Source of the DNA: Mixta intestinalis
GTDB taxonomy: Bacteria; Pseudomonadota; Gammaproteobacteria; Enterobacterales; Enterobacteriaceae
Length of the DNA: 64,000 nucleotides
Assembly: GCF_009914055.1 (NCBI RefSeq)
Contig: NZ_CP028271.1
Location: 4,030,001 to 4,094,000, forward strand
Direction of reading: 5' to 3'
Shown: positions 51,819 through 60,266 of the stretch, piece after piece
Layout of the letters: each line of letters opens with the position of its first letter
Numbering within the stretch: position 1 is the stretch's first letter
Translations under genes and position numbers: made by a program
Notes under the pieces: model-generated
What the model was told of the DNA's origin: nothing
Database searches by the model: none
The model's input: the letters and a program-made list of their open reading frames with translations, nothing else

Positions 51819-51825
51819 AAGGGCT

Positions 51826-51844
51826 GGCTCCGCTGGCTGGAGCC
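51826..51844 (+). other. Intercistronic hairpin between iolH and iolE
   Basis: GGCTCC and GGAGCC form a 6-bp stem around a 7-base loop, with a short TTT after it. It is probably a processing or stability element within the operon. Confidence 0.45.
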
Positions 51845-51891
51845 TTTGCGCATGGCGGCGCGCTGCCGCCGTACTGAACAGAGAGTTCACC

Positions 51892-52788
51892 ATGAATAAA
51901 GATTACGTGAAGCTGGCGATTGCGCCGATAGGCTGGACCAACGACGATATGCCCGATCTGGGCAAGGAAAACACCTTTCAGCAGACCGTAAGCGAAATGG
52001 CGCTGGCGGGCTTCAGCGGGAGTGAAGTAGGCAGCAAGTATCCGCGCGATCCGGCAGTATTGAAGCCAATGCTGGAAATTCGCGGCATCCAGATCTGCAA
52101 CGCCTGGTTTAGCACTTTCTTCGCCAACGGCGAAAAGGCCAAAACCATCGATGAGTTCGTCAATCATATGAACTTCCTGCATGCTATGGGCGCAAAGGTG
52201 ATTGGCTGTTCTGAGCAGAGCAAGAGTATTCAGGGCACCTCGCTGGCAATTTTCGATCGGAAACCGATCTTTACCGATGAAGAGTGGCGTTTAACGGCAG
52301 AAGGCTATAACGAACTGGCGAAAATTGCGGCGCAGAAAGGTATGCAGGTTTGTCTGCATCATCATATGGGCACCGGCATCCAGACGCCTGCGGAAATTGA
52401 CCGCTTTATGACCCTGACCAACGATGATGTCTACCTGCTGTACGATACCGGTCACATCTATTATTCAGAGAACAGTCAACAGGCGATGCTGGCGGTGCTG
52501 GAAAAATATCTGCCGCGCATCAACCACGTTCATCTGAAAGATGTGCGTGATGAGGTGGTGGCTACCGTGCGTCAGCAAAAACTCTCTTTCCTGGATGGCG
52601 TAAAACGCGGCACTTTTACCGTACCTGGCGACGGCGTGATCGATTTTAAACCGGTATTTAAACTGTTGGACGAGGCGGGCTATCGCGGCTGGATGGTGGT
52701 TGAAGCTGAACAGGATCCGGCGCTGGCAAATCCCTTTGAATATGCGGTAAAAGCACGCAAATATATTCGTGAAACGGCTGGAATTTAA
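51892..52788 (+). CDS. iolE: Myo-inosose-2 dehydratase IolE
   Basis: 298-residue TIM-barrel dehydratase that turns scyllo-inosose into the trihydroxy-dione used by IolD. Family segments include KLAIAPIGWTNDDMPDLGKENTFQQTVSEMALAGFSGSEVGSKYP, GMQVCLHHHMGTGIQT (His metal ligands near 160), YLLYDTGHIYYS, INHVHLKDVRDEV, and GYRGWMVVEAEQDP. It is the last gene in the iol cluster before the conserved dcrB block. Confidence 0.96.
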   Translation: MNKDYVKLAIAPIGWTNDDMPDLGKENTFQQTVSEMALAGFSGSEVGSKYPRDPAVLKPMLEIRGIQICNAWFSTFFANGEKAKTIDEFVNHMNFLHAMGAKVIGCSEQSKSIQGTSLAIFDRKPIFTDEEWRLTAEGYNELAKIAAQKGMQVCLHHHMGTGIQTPAEIDRFMTLTNDDVYLLYDTGHIYYSENSQQAMLAVLEKYLPRINHVHLKDVRDEVVATVRQQKLSFLDGVKRGTFTVPGDGVIDFKPVFKLLDEAGYRGWMVVEAEQDPALANPFEYAVKARKYIRETAGI

Positions 52789-52880
52789 ACCGCTGACCTG
52801 ACAGAAGAGGGTTCGGCAGGCAGGAATGTCGATTTTTGCGTCTGCTTTTGAGCTAAGACGAGCGCCTTTGTTAAAGGCTG

Positions 52881-52902
52881 ACGCCGCCATGACTGGCGGC
52901 GT
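52881..52902. terminator. Hairpin between convergent iolE and dcrB
   Basis: ACGCCGCC (52881-52888) and GGCGGCGT (52895-52902) form an 8-bp stem with a 6-base loop, followed on the plus strand by TATTACT only. It probably serves as a weak bidirectional terminator. Confidence 0.6.
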
Positions 52903-52925
52903 TATTACTGTCGAAAACGAGGCGC

Positions 52926-53483
52926 TTATTTCAGCGTAATGCTGTTAATGATGTTCTCAGCGGCGGTTTGTGCCTGCTGTTGGTTATCCGCTGGCAGCGT
53001 AATTTGTAGCGTCACCAGTTTTTTTTCTGCCTTAGCCAGCACTACCGAAGACCACGCGGACTGATTATTGGCAGAGATGACCGTATCCAGCTGCTGTGCT
53101 GGTTGACCTTTCAGCGTAATTGCCTTGTTAGTCACCACCTGTAGCTGTGGATCGCGGTTGCGCTGCTGCCGTTCCAGGCGCTGAGACAGCACGTCCAGCC
53201 CTTCATCCGTATCATCACCTTCAATAACAATAATCGCGCGCTGCCCGCTTTCATCGGCGTAGACATGCATATTGTTCGCCTGGGTGCCAACCTTGCCGCT
53301 CTTATCAGACATACCCGCAGGCAGATTAAAGCTGAGCTTGCCATCCATTAAGGTTACCGTCTGCACTGAAGTACTGGCGCTGGTGCCATTATCATCCGCC
53401 GCGGCTTTATCGGATTGTTGATCGCAGGCGGCAAGACCGACCACCAGTAAACCTATTCCAAGATATTTCGTAAGTTGACGCAT
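52926..53483 (-). CDS. dcrB: Inner-membrane lipoprotein DcrB
   Basis: 185 residues, the same as E. coli DcrB, a lipoprotein first found as a factor for phage C1/C6 DNA entry and linked to envelope homeostasis. The lipobox LAAC ends the signal peptide at residue 20. The body includes LLDGKLSFNLP-type sequence (LMDGKLSFNLPAGMSDKSGK), GTQANNMHVYAD and RDPQLQVVTNKAITLKG. It marks the return of the E. coli-like backbone after the iol cluster. Confidence 0.95.
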   Translation of the reverse strand: MRQLTKYLGIGLLVVGLAACDQQSDKAAADDNGTSASTSVQTVTLMDGKLSFNLPAGMSDKSGKVGTQANNMHVYADESGQRAIIVIEGDDTDEGLDVLSQRLERQQRNRDPQLQVVTNKAITLKGQPAQQLDTVISANNQSAWSSVVLAKAEKKLVTLQITLPADNQQQAQTAAENIINSITLK

Positions 53484-53606
53484 CAGGTTCCCTTTTCTCT
53501 ATTTGCCTGACCATACAGAACTCAAATACAAACTGAATCAGCGCGTAAAAGCAACCAATCGTAAGTCACGATCTTAGACGCGCTGGCGCATTGTCGCTAT
53601 TGCCGT

Positions 53607-54272
53607 TTAGCTGAAATGATAGTCGGGCTGCTGTGAACGCTCTGCCAGACGCTTCAGTGCCGCATTCAGCAGTACGCCGTAAGCAGGCAGGAAGAAAATC
53701 ATGCAGATCAGAACCTTGAAACTGTAGTCTACCAGCGCGATCTCAACCCAGTGCTGGGCCATAAACGCATCGGGACTCTTATAAAAGGCGATAAAGAAAA
53801 AGGCCAGCGTATCGCTGATATTGCCTAAAAACATGGCGCAGCCGGGCGCGATCCACCATTGTGGCAGCTGGCGCAGGCGGTTAAAGACATGCACATCCAG
53901 AATCTGACCCAGCGCGTAAGCCATAAAGCTGGCGCAGGCGATGCGTGCGACAAACAGGTTCAGCTGTTGTAACGCCTCAATTCCCTGCCACGCACCGTTA
54001 TAAAACAGCGCGGAGATGATGTAAGAAATAATCAGCGCGGGCATCATCACCGCCAAAATAATGCGGCGGGCCAGCGGAGCACCAAAAATACGGACGGTGA
54101 GATCGGTTGCCAGAAAGATAAACGGAAAGCTAAAAGCGCCCCAGGTGGTATGGAAACCAAACAGAGTAATCGGGAGCTGTACCAGATAGTTGCTGGAGGT
54201 GATGATCAGCAGGTGAAACAAAGAGAGCCAGATAAGCGCATGCTTCCGCTGGCGCGGCGTCAAAGCGATCAT
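53607..54272 (-). CDS. yhhQ: Queuosine-precursor transporter YhhQ
   Basis: 221-residue inner-membrane protein with about six hydrophobic segments that takes up preQ0/preQ1 for queuosine tRNA modification. It matches E. coli in length and in IIGTSSNYLVQ-type start (LLIITSSNYLVQLPITLFGFHTTWGAFSFPFIFLATDLTVRIFGA). ASFMAYALGQILDVHVFNRLRQ, in the middle, is typical of the QueT/YhhQ family. It is followed on the same strand by dcrB and is divergent from tusA. Confidence 0.95.
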   Translation of the reverse strand: MIALTPRQRKHALIWLSLFHLLIITSSNYLVQLPITLFGFHTTWGAFSFPFIFLATDLTVRIFGAPLARRIILAVMMPALIISYIISALFYNGAWQGIEALQQLNLFVARIACASFMAYALGQILDVHVFNRLRQLPQWWIAPGCAMFLGNISDTLAFFFIAFYKSPDAFMAQHWVEIALVDYSFKVLICMIFFLPAYGVLLNAALKRLAERSQQPDYHFS

Positions 54273-54529
54273 AATGTACCTTTTTTACGTTGGGGTGAGG
54301 GAACCCAGTCTTTATTCAGAGCCTGGCTTAAGCGCTAACGGTTAGCGGGCAGCAAAGCTTTTTGTCACGATAATTGGGGTAAAAGTCTTATCGCGGGCGC
54401 ATCTTACCGCGTTATCCTCTGTTTGCAACGGTTAGTTTTCACGCAAACGTTAACCTGGCGGGGGGCAGCTTGCGCCATTGACCGTCAGGGGTAAAATAGA
54501 GTCCCTGAACCGCTGCCGTTGAGACAATT

Positions 54530-54778
54530 ATGAGCGATCTATTTGCCAATCCCGATCAAACCCTGGATGCGCTGGGCCTGCGCTGTCCTGAGCCGGTGAT
54601 GATGGTGCGCAAAGCGGTGCGCCACATGCAGGAAGGGGAAACGTTACTGATTATTGCTGACGATCCGGCCACCACGCGCGATATTCCCGGCTTCTGCCGT
54701 TTTATGGAGCACACGCTGGTGGCACAGGCGATCGATGAAAAGCCCTACCGCTATCTGCTGCGCAAGGGCGTGGCCTGA
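54530..54778 (+). CDS. tusA: Sulfur carrier protein TusA
   Basis: 82-residue sulfur relay protein that receives persulfide sulfur from IscS for tRNA 2-thiouridine formation. The sulfur-carrying cysteine is Cys19 in LGLRCPEPVMMVRK, and LLIIADDPATTRDIPGFCRFMEH completes the signature. The stop lies 3 bp from the stop of convergent yhhN. In E. coli zntA intervenes. Confidence 0.97.
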   Translation: MSDLFANPDQTLDALGLRCPEPVMMVRKAVRHMQEGETLLIIADDPATTRDIPGFCRFMEHTLVAQAIDEKPYRYLLRKGVA

Positions 54779-54781
54779 GCC

Positions 54782-55411
54782 TTAAAAGAGCCAGAGCGAG
54801 CGGGCAATCATAAAATGCCCGGCAAAATAGCAGGCGGCGACAATTGCATTATCCGCCGTAAAACGCTTGCGGAAGTGGCTGATAAACCAGACCAGATTCG
54901 CCAGCGTCAGCAGCGTTGCACCCACAACCAGTGAGAAGCTGTAGTCGGTTGGGCGGAAGTAATAGAGCTCGGCGGCCAGCCAGTTCATAACCAGCGTCAT
55001 ACCGATAAAGGTGCAGACCGGCCAGCGCAACTCCTCCAGCCGCGACCAGATAATCGCTATCCAGACGATGCCAATAATCAGCATGGTTAATGGAATGGGC
55101 CAGAAAAAACTCATCGTCATATGGCTGGCGAAATCGATGGTGTAAAGCAGATGGGCCAGGAAGAACGCGCCGAGGGCATACATCATGCGCTGGCGCGGCA
55201 GCAGCGTCAGCACATCGCCCGCCATCGTCGCCAGCAGTCCCAGCAGGATGAGATAGTCGCTGGGATTCAGCGTCGGTGCCTGCCAGGCCCACGCCAGCAG
55301 CAACAGCAGGGTAACGGGCTTAAACAGCCAGCGTTGCCACTGCGGGCCGCGATAAGTCGCATCGACATACAGCCAGCCGGAAAAAAGTACTGCAAGAAAC
55401 GACCAAATCAT
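54782..55411 (-). CDS. yhhN: YhhN family membrane protein (TMEM86/lysoplasmalogenase type)
   Basis: 209-residue membrane protein with about eight hydrophobic segments (E. coli 208). WLYVDATYRGPQWQRWLFKPVTLLLLLAWAW, GDVLTLLPRQRMMYALGAFFLAHLLYTIDF and the end YFAGHFMIARSLW are characteristic of the family, whose animal members hydrolyse lysoplasmalogens; the bacterial role is unproven. AAGGAC precedes the ATG. It is divergent from yhhM. Confidence 0.94.
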   Translation of the reverse strand: MIWSFLAVLFSGWLYVDATYRGPQWQRWLFKPVTLLLLLAWAWQAPTLNPSDYLILLGLLATMAGDVLTLLPRQRMMYALGAFFLAHLLYTIDFASHMTMSFFWPIPLTMLIIGIVWIAIIWSRLEELRWPVCTFIGMTLVMNWLAAELYYFRPTDYSFSLVVGATLLTLANLVWFISHFRKRFTADNAIVAACYFAGHFMIARSLWLF

Positions 55412-55599
55412 GGAGTTGTCCTTTTTGGAAAAGGGGCGTTGCCAGTATTTGCAGCACAGCCACCGCGTTAACTAACACCGCTATTTTATTAGCAATCCTG
55501 CACTGAGTTTAGGTTAGCGGAGGGCAATGTGACAACGGCAGCATGCTGGTTGTATCCTTGGTGCACAGGAAAAGAGCGGAAACGGAGCCTGTTGGCAGA

Positions 55600-55959
55600 A
55601 TGAGTAAGCCCCCACTAATTTTTTTAATTGTGTTAGCCATTATTGCTGTGCTGGCCTCACGTCAGTTTATTAAGCAGCGACGCGAGACGGCGCAAAACGA
55701 CGCGTCGCCGGTGCGCTCGCTGACGGTAGAGGTTAAAGATAAGCGCGACATGCCGGTATCGGATCGGCGTTCACGCCAGCGCGAGGTGATTGCCGGAGAA
55801 GAGATGCGCTATGAGGCGCGGTTTCAGCCGCTTAACGGTGCCGCAGAGATCACACTAAAAGTGTCGCCGGCCGCCTGGCAGCAGATGGATAAAGGCGTAA
55901 AAGGCGAGCTGAAGGTGCAGGGCACCCGCTTTATCTCTTTTACGCCGCAAAAACCTTAA
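55600..55959 (+). CDS. yhhM: DUF2500 protein YhhM
   Basis: 119 residues, the same as E. coli YhhM, with one N-terminal membrane segment (PLIFLIVLAIIAVLAS) and a soluble domain with VKDKRDMPVSDRRSRQREV and GTRFISFTPQ. Function unknown. The start at MSKPPL is chosen on length and similarity; the frame is open 57 nt further upstream without support. It converges on yhhL, leaving 4 bp between the stops. Confidence 0.9.
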   Translation: MSKPPLIFLIVLAIIAVLASRQFIKQRRETAQNDASPVRSLTVEVKDKRDMPVSDRRSRQREVIAGEEMRYEARFQPLNGAAEITLKVSPAAWQQMDKGVKGELKVQGTRFISFTPQKP

Positions 55960-55963
55960 GGCG

Positions 55964-56233
55964 TTACTGTTTTGGATAGTGCTTTTTCTGCCAGGCCAGC
56001 AGTTCAAAGACGCCGAAGAAAAAGATCTTAATCTGCGTGAGGCGGCTCAGCTTCGCGCTATCCTTCGGCTGCGTCGCCCGTAGCAGTACCAGCTGCAGGC
56101 CGTGCATAATCACCATAAAGATCAGCGCAACATCGACAAAATATTTCAGCGGTTTCGGAAAAGGCTGTACCAGATTCAGTAACAGAAAGGCCCATACGAA
56201 CACCATCATCAAACGCCCCAGATTAAGCCACAT
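55964..56233 (-). CDS. yhhL: DUF1145 membrane protein YhhL
   Basis: 89-residue protein with two or three hydrophobic segments (MMVFVWAFLLLNLVQPF, YFVDVALIFMVIMHGLQLVLL). Function unknown. Its start lies within the end of rsmD (11-bp overlap), so it is translationally coupled to rsmD as in E. coli. Confidence 0.93.
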   Translation of the reverse strand: MWLNLGRLMMVFVWAFLLLNLVQPFPKPLKYFVDVALIFMVIMHGLQLVLLRATQPKDSAKLSRLTQIKIFFFGVFELLAWQKKHYPKQ

Positions 56234-56825
56234 CTTTCTGCTCCTGTGCTGTGCCTGTGCGGCGATATAAACGGTATGCCACCTGGCCCGCCACTTTTTC
56301 GCGGTGTAGCTGCCAGTTAACCGGTACCGGCGGCGTGCCGTTTTCTACTTCGCTTTCGACATAAATCAGCGCGTCGTCAGCCAGCCAGCCGTTGCTCTCC
56401 AGCAGGCGTAGCGTTTCATCCAACAGGCCCTTACGAAAGGGCGGATCGATAAACACTATCTGATAAGCATCGCCCTGCTGCGCCAGCCAGTTCAGAGTGT
56501 TGGTCTGAATTACCTGCGCATTGCTGGCTTTCAGGGTTTGCAGATTCCGCATTAACTGCTGCGCAACAGGTTTTTCCAGTTCCAGCATGGTCGCTGATGC
56601 GGCGTAGCGCGAGAGCGCCTCAAGGCCGAGCGCACCGCTGCCAGCGAAGCAGTCGAGACAGCGCGCCTGCTGGATTTCAGGTGCCAGCCAGTTAAATAAC
56701 GTTTCACGAACGCGATCGGTCGTTGGACGTAGTCCGGCACTGTCCGGCACCGGCAGTTTTCGTCCACGCCACTGGCCGCCGATAATGCGGATTTGACCGG
56801 CGGCGCTGCGGGGTTTTTTATTCAT
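56223..56825 (-). CDS. rsmD: 16S rRNA (guanine-966-N2)-methyltransferase RsmD
   Basis: 200 residues with the start at MNKKPRSAAGQIRIIGGQWRGRKLPVPDS; a GTG three codons upstream is also possible. SAM-binding sequence is LDCFAGSGALGLEALSR near residue 58, and the catalytic DPPF motif is IVFIDPPFRKGLL near residue 125. RsmD methylates G966 of 16S rRNA. It is divergent from ftsY and overlaps yhhL at its 3' end, the E. coli arrangement. Confidence 0.95.
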   Translation of the reverse strand: MNKKPRSAAGQIRIIGGQWRGRKLPVPDSAGLRPTTDRVRETLFNWLAPEIQQARCLDCFAGSGALGLEALSRYAASATMLELEKPVAQQLMRNLQTLKASNAQVIQTNTLNWLAQQGDAYQIVFIDPPFRKGLLDETLRLLESNGWLADDALIYVESEVENGTPPVPVNWQLHREKVAGQVAYRLYRRTGTAQEQKDVA

Positions 56826-57012
56826 GCTGCTCACAACTCGTCATAATTTGTTGCGTAGTTTAACGGGCGAAAGCGGTTGAGGAAACGTTAAAAAGGGTGC
56901 TGGTGTTGCGCTGGCTGGAAAGTGTTAGACTAATGAATTCTTTATCAGGTTATTTTTTCAGCCCGGCGCGACAGATGCCCGGATGAAAGCCATCGAGGAG
57001 TGTAGTCACACA

Positions 57013-58491
57013 ATGGCAAAAGAGAAAAAGCGTGGCTTTTTTTCCTGGCTGGGGTTCGGTCGTGAAGAAACGCCTGCGCAGCCAGAAGAACAAAAAGAGA
57101 CGTTAACGGAGCAAACGGAAGCCGCTGCGGAAAGCGATGCGTCCACCGCGACGCCGGTATCCGCCGGGCAGCTTGCTGAAGAGATTGTTGCGACAACGGA
57201 AGAGGTGGCGCGTCAGGAAGAAGCGCGTTCCACGCCGATTGAAGAAGAAATTCTGCCGGAAGAGAGTGCGCCAGCGGAAGCCGTAGCGCCGGTTGAAGAA
57301 GAAATTCTGCCGGAAGAGATTGCGCCAGCGGAAGCCATAGCGCCGGTTGAAGAAGAGAGCGAGTCAGCTAAAGCTGATGAGAAAGATGCGGTTATCGCTG
57401 CTGAAGTTGCCGTTGCCGTCGCGCTTTCCGATACGCATCAGCCAGATGCCGTGCTGGAAGAAGAAGCGCCGCTTTCTGATGATGAGCTGACCGCGCTGGC
57501 GTTAGCGGAAGAAGCGCCAGAAGAAGCGGTAACGCCAGTCGCTGCGCCCGTTGAGCAGGAACGCCCGACCAAAGAGGGTTTCTTTGCTCGCCTGAAGCGC
57601 AGTCTGGTAAAAACGCGCCAGAATCTTGGCTCCGGCTTTGTCAGCCTGTTCCGCGGTAAAAAGATCGACGATGAACTGTTTGAAGAGCTGGAAGAGCAGC
57701 TGCTGATTGCCGATGTGGGTGTTGAAACCACACAGCGCATTATCAACAGCCTGACTCAACAGGCGAACCGCAAACAGCTACGTGATGCTGAAGCATTGTA
57801 TGGCCTGCTGAAAGCGGAAATGGCCAGTATTCTGCATCAGGTTGATGCGCCGCTGGAGGTTGATGGTAAAACGCCGTTTGTCATCCTGATGGTTGGCGTG
57901 AACGGCGTCGGGAAAACTACCACCATCGGTAAGCTGGCGCGTCAGTATCAGGCGCAGGGTAAATCGGTCATGCTGGCAGCGGGTGACACCTTCCGTGCCG
58001 CCGCGGTTGAGCAGTTGCAGGTATGGGGCGAGCGTAACCATATTCCGGTTGTCGCCCAGCATACCGGTGCCGATTCCGCTTCGGTGATTTTCGATGCGAT
58101 TCAGGCCGCCAAAGCGCGTGGCGTGGATGTGTTGATCGCTGATACCGCCGGACGTCTGCAAAATAAAGCGCATCTGATGGAAGAGCTGAAGAAAATCGTC
58201 CGCGTGATGAAAAAGCTCGATGAGAATGCGCCGCATGAGGTGATGCTGACCATCGATGCCAGCACCGGCCAGAACGCTGTCAGCCAGACTAAACTGTTCC
58301 ACGAAGCGGTAGGCCTGACCGGGATTACGTTGACTAAGCTGGATGGTACGGCAAAAGGCGGTGTGATCTTCTCAGTGGCGGACCAGTTTAGTATCCCGAT
58401 TCGCTTTATCGGTGTCGGAGAAGGCATCGATGATTTACGGCCATTTAAGGCCGAAGATTTTATTGAGGCATTGTTTGCCCGAGAGGATTAA
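57013..58491 (+). CDS. ftsY: Signal recognition particle receptor FtsY
   Basis: 492-residue SRP receptor GTPase that docks ribosome-SRP complexes at the inner membrane (E. coli 497). The acidic A domain (about 15-195) is Glu/Ala-rich and contains an 18-residue tandem duplication. The N domain follows from about 195, and the G domain contains GVNGVGKTTTIGKLA (P-loop), DTFRAAAVEQL, DTAGR and TKLDGTAKGG. The start MAKEKKRGFFSWLGFG matches E. coli; an ATG 30 nt upstream is less likely. It is first in the ftsY-ftsE-ftsX operon. Confidence 0.96.
   Translation: MAKEKKRGFFSWLGFGREETPAQPEEQKETLTEQTEAAAESDASTATPVSAGQLAEEIVATTEEVARQEEARSTPIEEEILPEESAPAEAVAPVEEEILPEEIAPAEAIAPVEEESESAKADEKDAVIAAEVAVAVALSDTHQPDAVLEEEAPLSDDELTALALAEEAPEEAVTPVAAPVEQERPTKEGFFARLKRSLVKTRQNLGSGFVSLFRGKKIDDELFEELEEQLLIADVGVETTQRIINSLTQQANRKQLRDAEALYGLLKAEMASILHQVDAPLEVDGKTPFVILMVGVNGVGKTTTIGKLARQYQAQGKSVMLAAGDTFRAAAVEQLQVWGERNHIPVVAQHTGADSASVIFDAIQAAKARGVDVLIADTAGRLQNKAHLMEELKKIVRVMKKLDENAPHEVMLTIDASTGQNAVSQTKLFHEAVGLTGITLTKLDGTAKGGVIFSVADQFSIPIRFIGVGEGIDDLRPFKAEDFIEALFARED
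57241..57348 (+). repeat. 54-bp tandem duplication inside ftsY
   Basis: Two direct copies, 57241-57294 and 57295-57348, each encode 18 residues of the acidic A domain (EEEILPEE, Ser or Ile, APAEA, Val or Ile, APV). The copies differ at only a few bases, which suggests a recent in-frame expansion. Confidence 0.9.
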
Positions 58492-58496
58492 CCAGG

Positions 58497-59162
58497 ATGA
58501 TTCGCTTTGAAGAGGTCAGTAAGGCTTATCTCGGCGGTCGGCAAGCGCTACAGGGGGTAGATTTTCATCTGCAACCCGGTGAAATGGCGTTTCTGACCGG
58601 TCATTCCGGCGCAGGGAAAAGTACCCTGTTGAAGCTGATTTGCGGCATTGAACGCCCCAGCGCGGGCCATATTTGGTTCAGCGGACACGATATCAGCCGA
58701 CTGAAAAATAGCGAGGTGCCGTTTCTGCGTCGTCAGATAGGGATGATCTTCCAGGATCACCACTTGCTGATGGATCGGACAGTCTATGACAACGTGGCGA
58801 TCCCGCTGATCATCGCGGGTGCCAGCGGGGAAGATATTCGTCGCCGCGTTTCCGCCGCGCTGGATAAAGTGGGCCTCCTCGACAAAGCGAAAAGTTTTCC
58901 CATTCAGCTGTCAGGCGGTGAGCAACAGCGTGTCGGTATCGCCCGTGCGGTGGTAAACAAACCGGCGGTGCTGCTGGCTGATGAACCAACCGGCAACCTG
59001 GATGAGGCGCTGTCGGAAGATATCTTGCGCCTGTTTGAAGAGTTTAACCGCGTCGGCGTAACCGTTCTGATGGCAACGCACGATATGGGGCTGATCGCCC
59101 GCCGTAACTATCGCGTGATGCGGCTCAGCCAGGGAAGACTGCACGGAGGCGAACATGGCTAA
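58497..59162 (+). CDS. ftsE: Cell division ATP-binding protein FtsE
   Basis: 221-residue ABC ATPase that pairs with FtsX at the septum and regulates peptidoglycan amidase activation. Walker A GHSGAGKST near residue 37, signature LSGGEQQRVGIARA near 140 and Walker B LLADEPTGNLD near 160 are intact. It begins 5 bp after ftsY and overlaps ftsX by 8 bp. Confidence 0.97.
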   Translation: MIRFEEVSKAYLGGRQALQGVDFHLQPGEMAFLTGHSGAGKSTLLKLICGIERPSAGHIWFSGHDISRLKNSEVPFLRRQIGMIFQDHHLLMDRTVYDNVAIPLIIAGASGEDIRRRVSAALDKVGLLDKAKSFPIQLSGGEQQRVGIARAVVNKPAVLLADEPTGNLDEALSEDILRLFEEFNRVGVTVLMATHDMGLIARRNYRVMRLSQGRLHGGEHG

Positions 59163-60141
59163 TAAGCGTAATAAACGTGCACCGGCGTCAAAAGCGAAAC
59201 CGCAGCAGCCGAAAAGCAAGGCGCTGAAGGGCGGCTGGCAGGAGCAGTGGCGCTACGCCTGGCGCGGCACGCTCTCCGATATGTGGCGTCAGCCGCTGGC
59301 TACGCTGCTGACGGTGATGGTTATCGCTATCTCACTGACGCTGCCGAGCGTGTGCTATATGGTGTGGAAAAACGTCAGCCAGGCGGCGGAGCAGTGGTAT
59401 CCCACGCCGCAGCTAACGCTCTATCTGTCGAAAACGCTGGATGACACCGCGGCGGAAAAGGTGGTGGCAACGCTGAAGAAAGAGTCTGGCGTGGCGAAGG
59501 TCAATTACCTGTCACGTGAAGAGGCGCTGGGCGAGTTTCGTAACTGGTCCGGCTTTGGCGGCGCGCTGGATATGCTGGAGCAAAATCCATTACCGGCGGT
59601 GGTAATCATTACGCCTGAACTGAATTTTCAGAATGAGAAGACGCTGCAAACGCTGCGTGAACGTGTGCAGCATGTCGATGGCGTTGATGACGTGCGTATG
59701 GACGATAGCTGGTTTGCTCGTCTGGCGGCGCTGACCGGGCTGGTAGGGCAGGTAGCTACGCTGATTGGCATTCTGATGGTAGTCGCGGTGTTTCTGGTCA
59801 TCGGCAATAGCGTGCGGCTCAGCATTTTTGCCCGCCGCGATACTATCAACGTACAGAAACTGATCGGCGCTACCGATGGCTTTATTCTACGCCCCTTCCT
59901 GTACGGCGGTGCGTTGCTGGGGCTGGGCGGCGCGGTACTGTCGCTAATCCTGTCGGAAGTACTGGTATTACGCCTTGAGTCGGTGGTGGCGCAGGTTGCC
60001 AGCGTTTTTGGTACCACCTTCCGTATCAGCGGCCTGTCATGGGATGAGAGCCTGTTGCTACTGCTGCTGTCAGCGATGATTGGCTGGATTGCCGCCTGGT
60101 TAGCTACCGTACAACATTTACGTCGTTTTACGCCACAGTAA
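59155..60141 (+). CDS. ftsX: Cell division protein FtsX
   Basis: 328-residue membrane partner of FtsE (E. coli 352, so somewhat shorter at the N-terminus). A basic cytoplasmic N-terminus is followed by four membrane segments: TLLTVMVIAISLTLPSVCYMV, VATLIGILMVVAVFLVIGNSV, and two in the C-terminal part (GGALLGLGGAVLSLIL, LLLLLLSAMIGWIAAWLA). The periplasmic loop between segments 1 and 2 binds EnvC in E. coli. It overlaps ftsE. Confidence 0.95.
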   Translation: MANKRNKRAPASKAKPQQPKSKALKGGWQEQWRYAWRGTLSDMWRQPLATLLTVMVIAISLTLPSVCYMVWKNVSQAAEQWYPTPQLTLYLSKTLDDTAAEKVVATLKKESGVAKVNYLSREEALGEFRNWSGFGGALDMLEQNPLPAVVIITPELNFQNEKTLQTLRERVQHVDGVDDVRMDDSWFARLAALTGLVGQVATLIGILMVVAVFLVIGNSVRLSIFARRDTINVQKLIGATDGFILRPFLYGGALLGLGGAVLSLILSEVLVLRLESVVAQVASVFGTTFRISGLSWDESLLLLLLSAMIGWIAAWLATVQHLRRFTPQ

Positions 60142-60158
60142 CGTTTTTTTGGTATAAT

Positions 60159-60195
60159 CTTCCTCTGCTGCATGACGTCTGTGCCGCAGAGGAAG
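60159..60195 (+). terminator. Hairpin after ftsX
   Basis: CTTCCTCTGC (60159-60168) and GCAGAGGAAG (60186-60195) form a perfect 10-bp stem with a 17-base loop, followed by CTTCCCGCTTTTATCTTTT. It is probably the ftsYEX terminator or attenuator. Confidence 0.6.
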
Positions 60196-60266
60196 CTTCC
60201 CGCTTTTATCTTTTCCGGCATCGTCTGACGTCCTATCTTGTGTATAAAATATTCACGCTGTAAATT

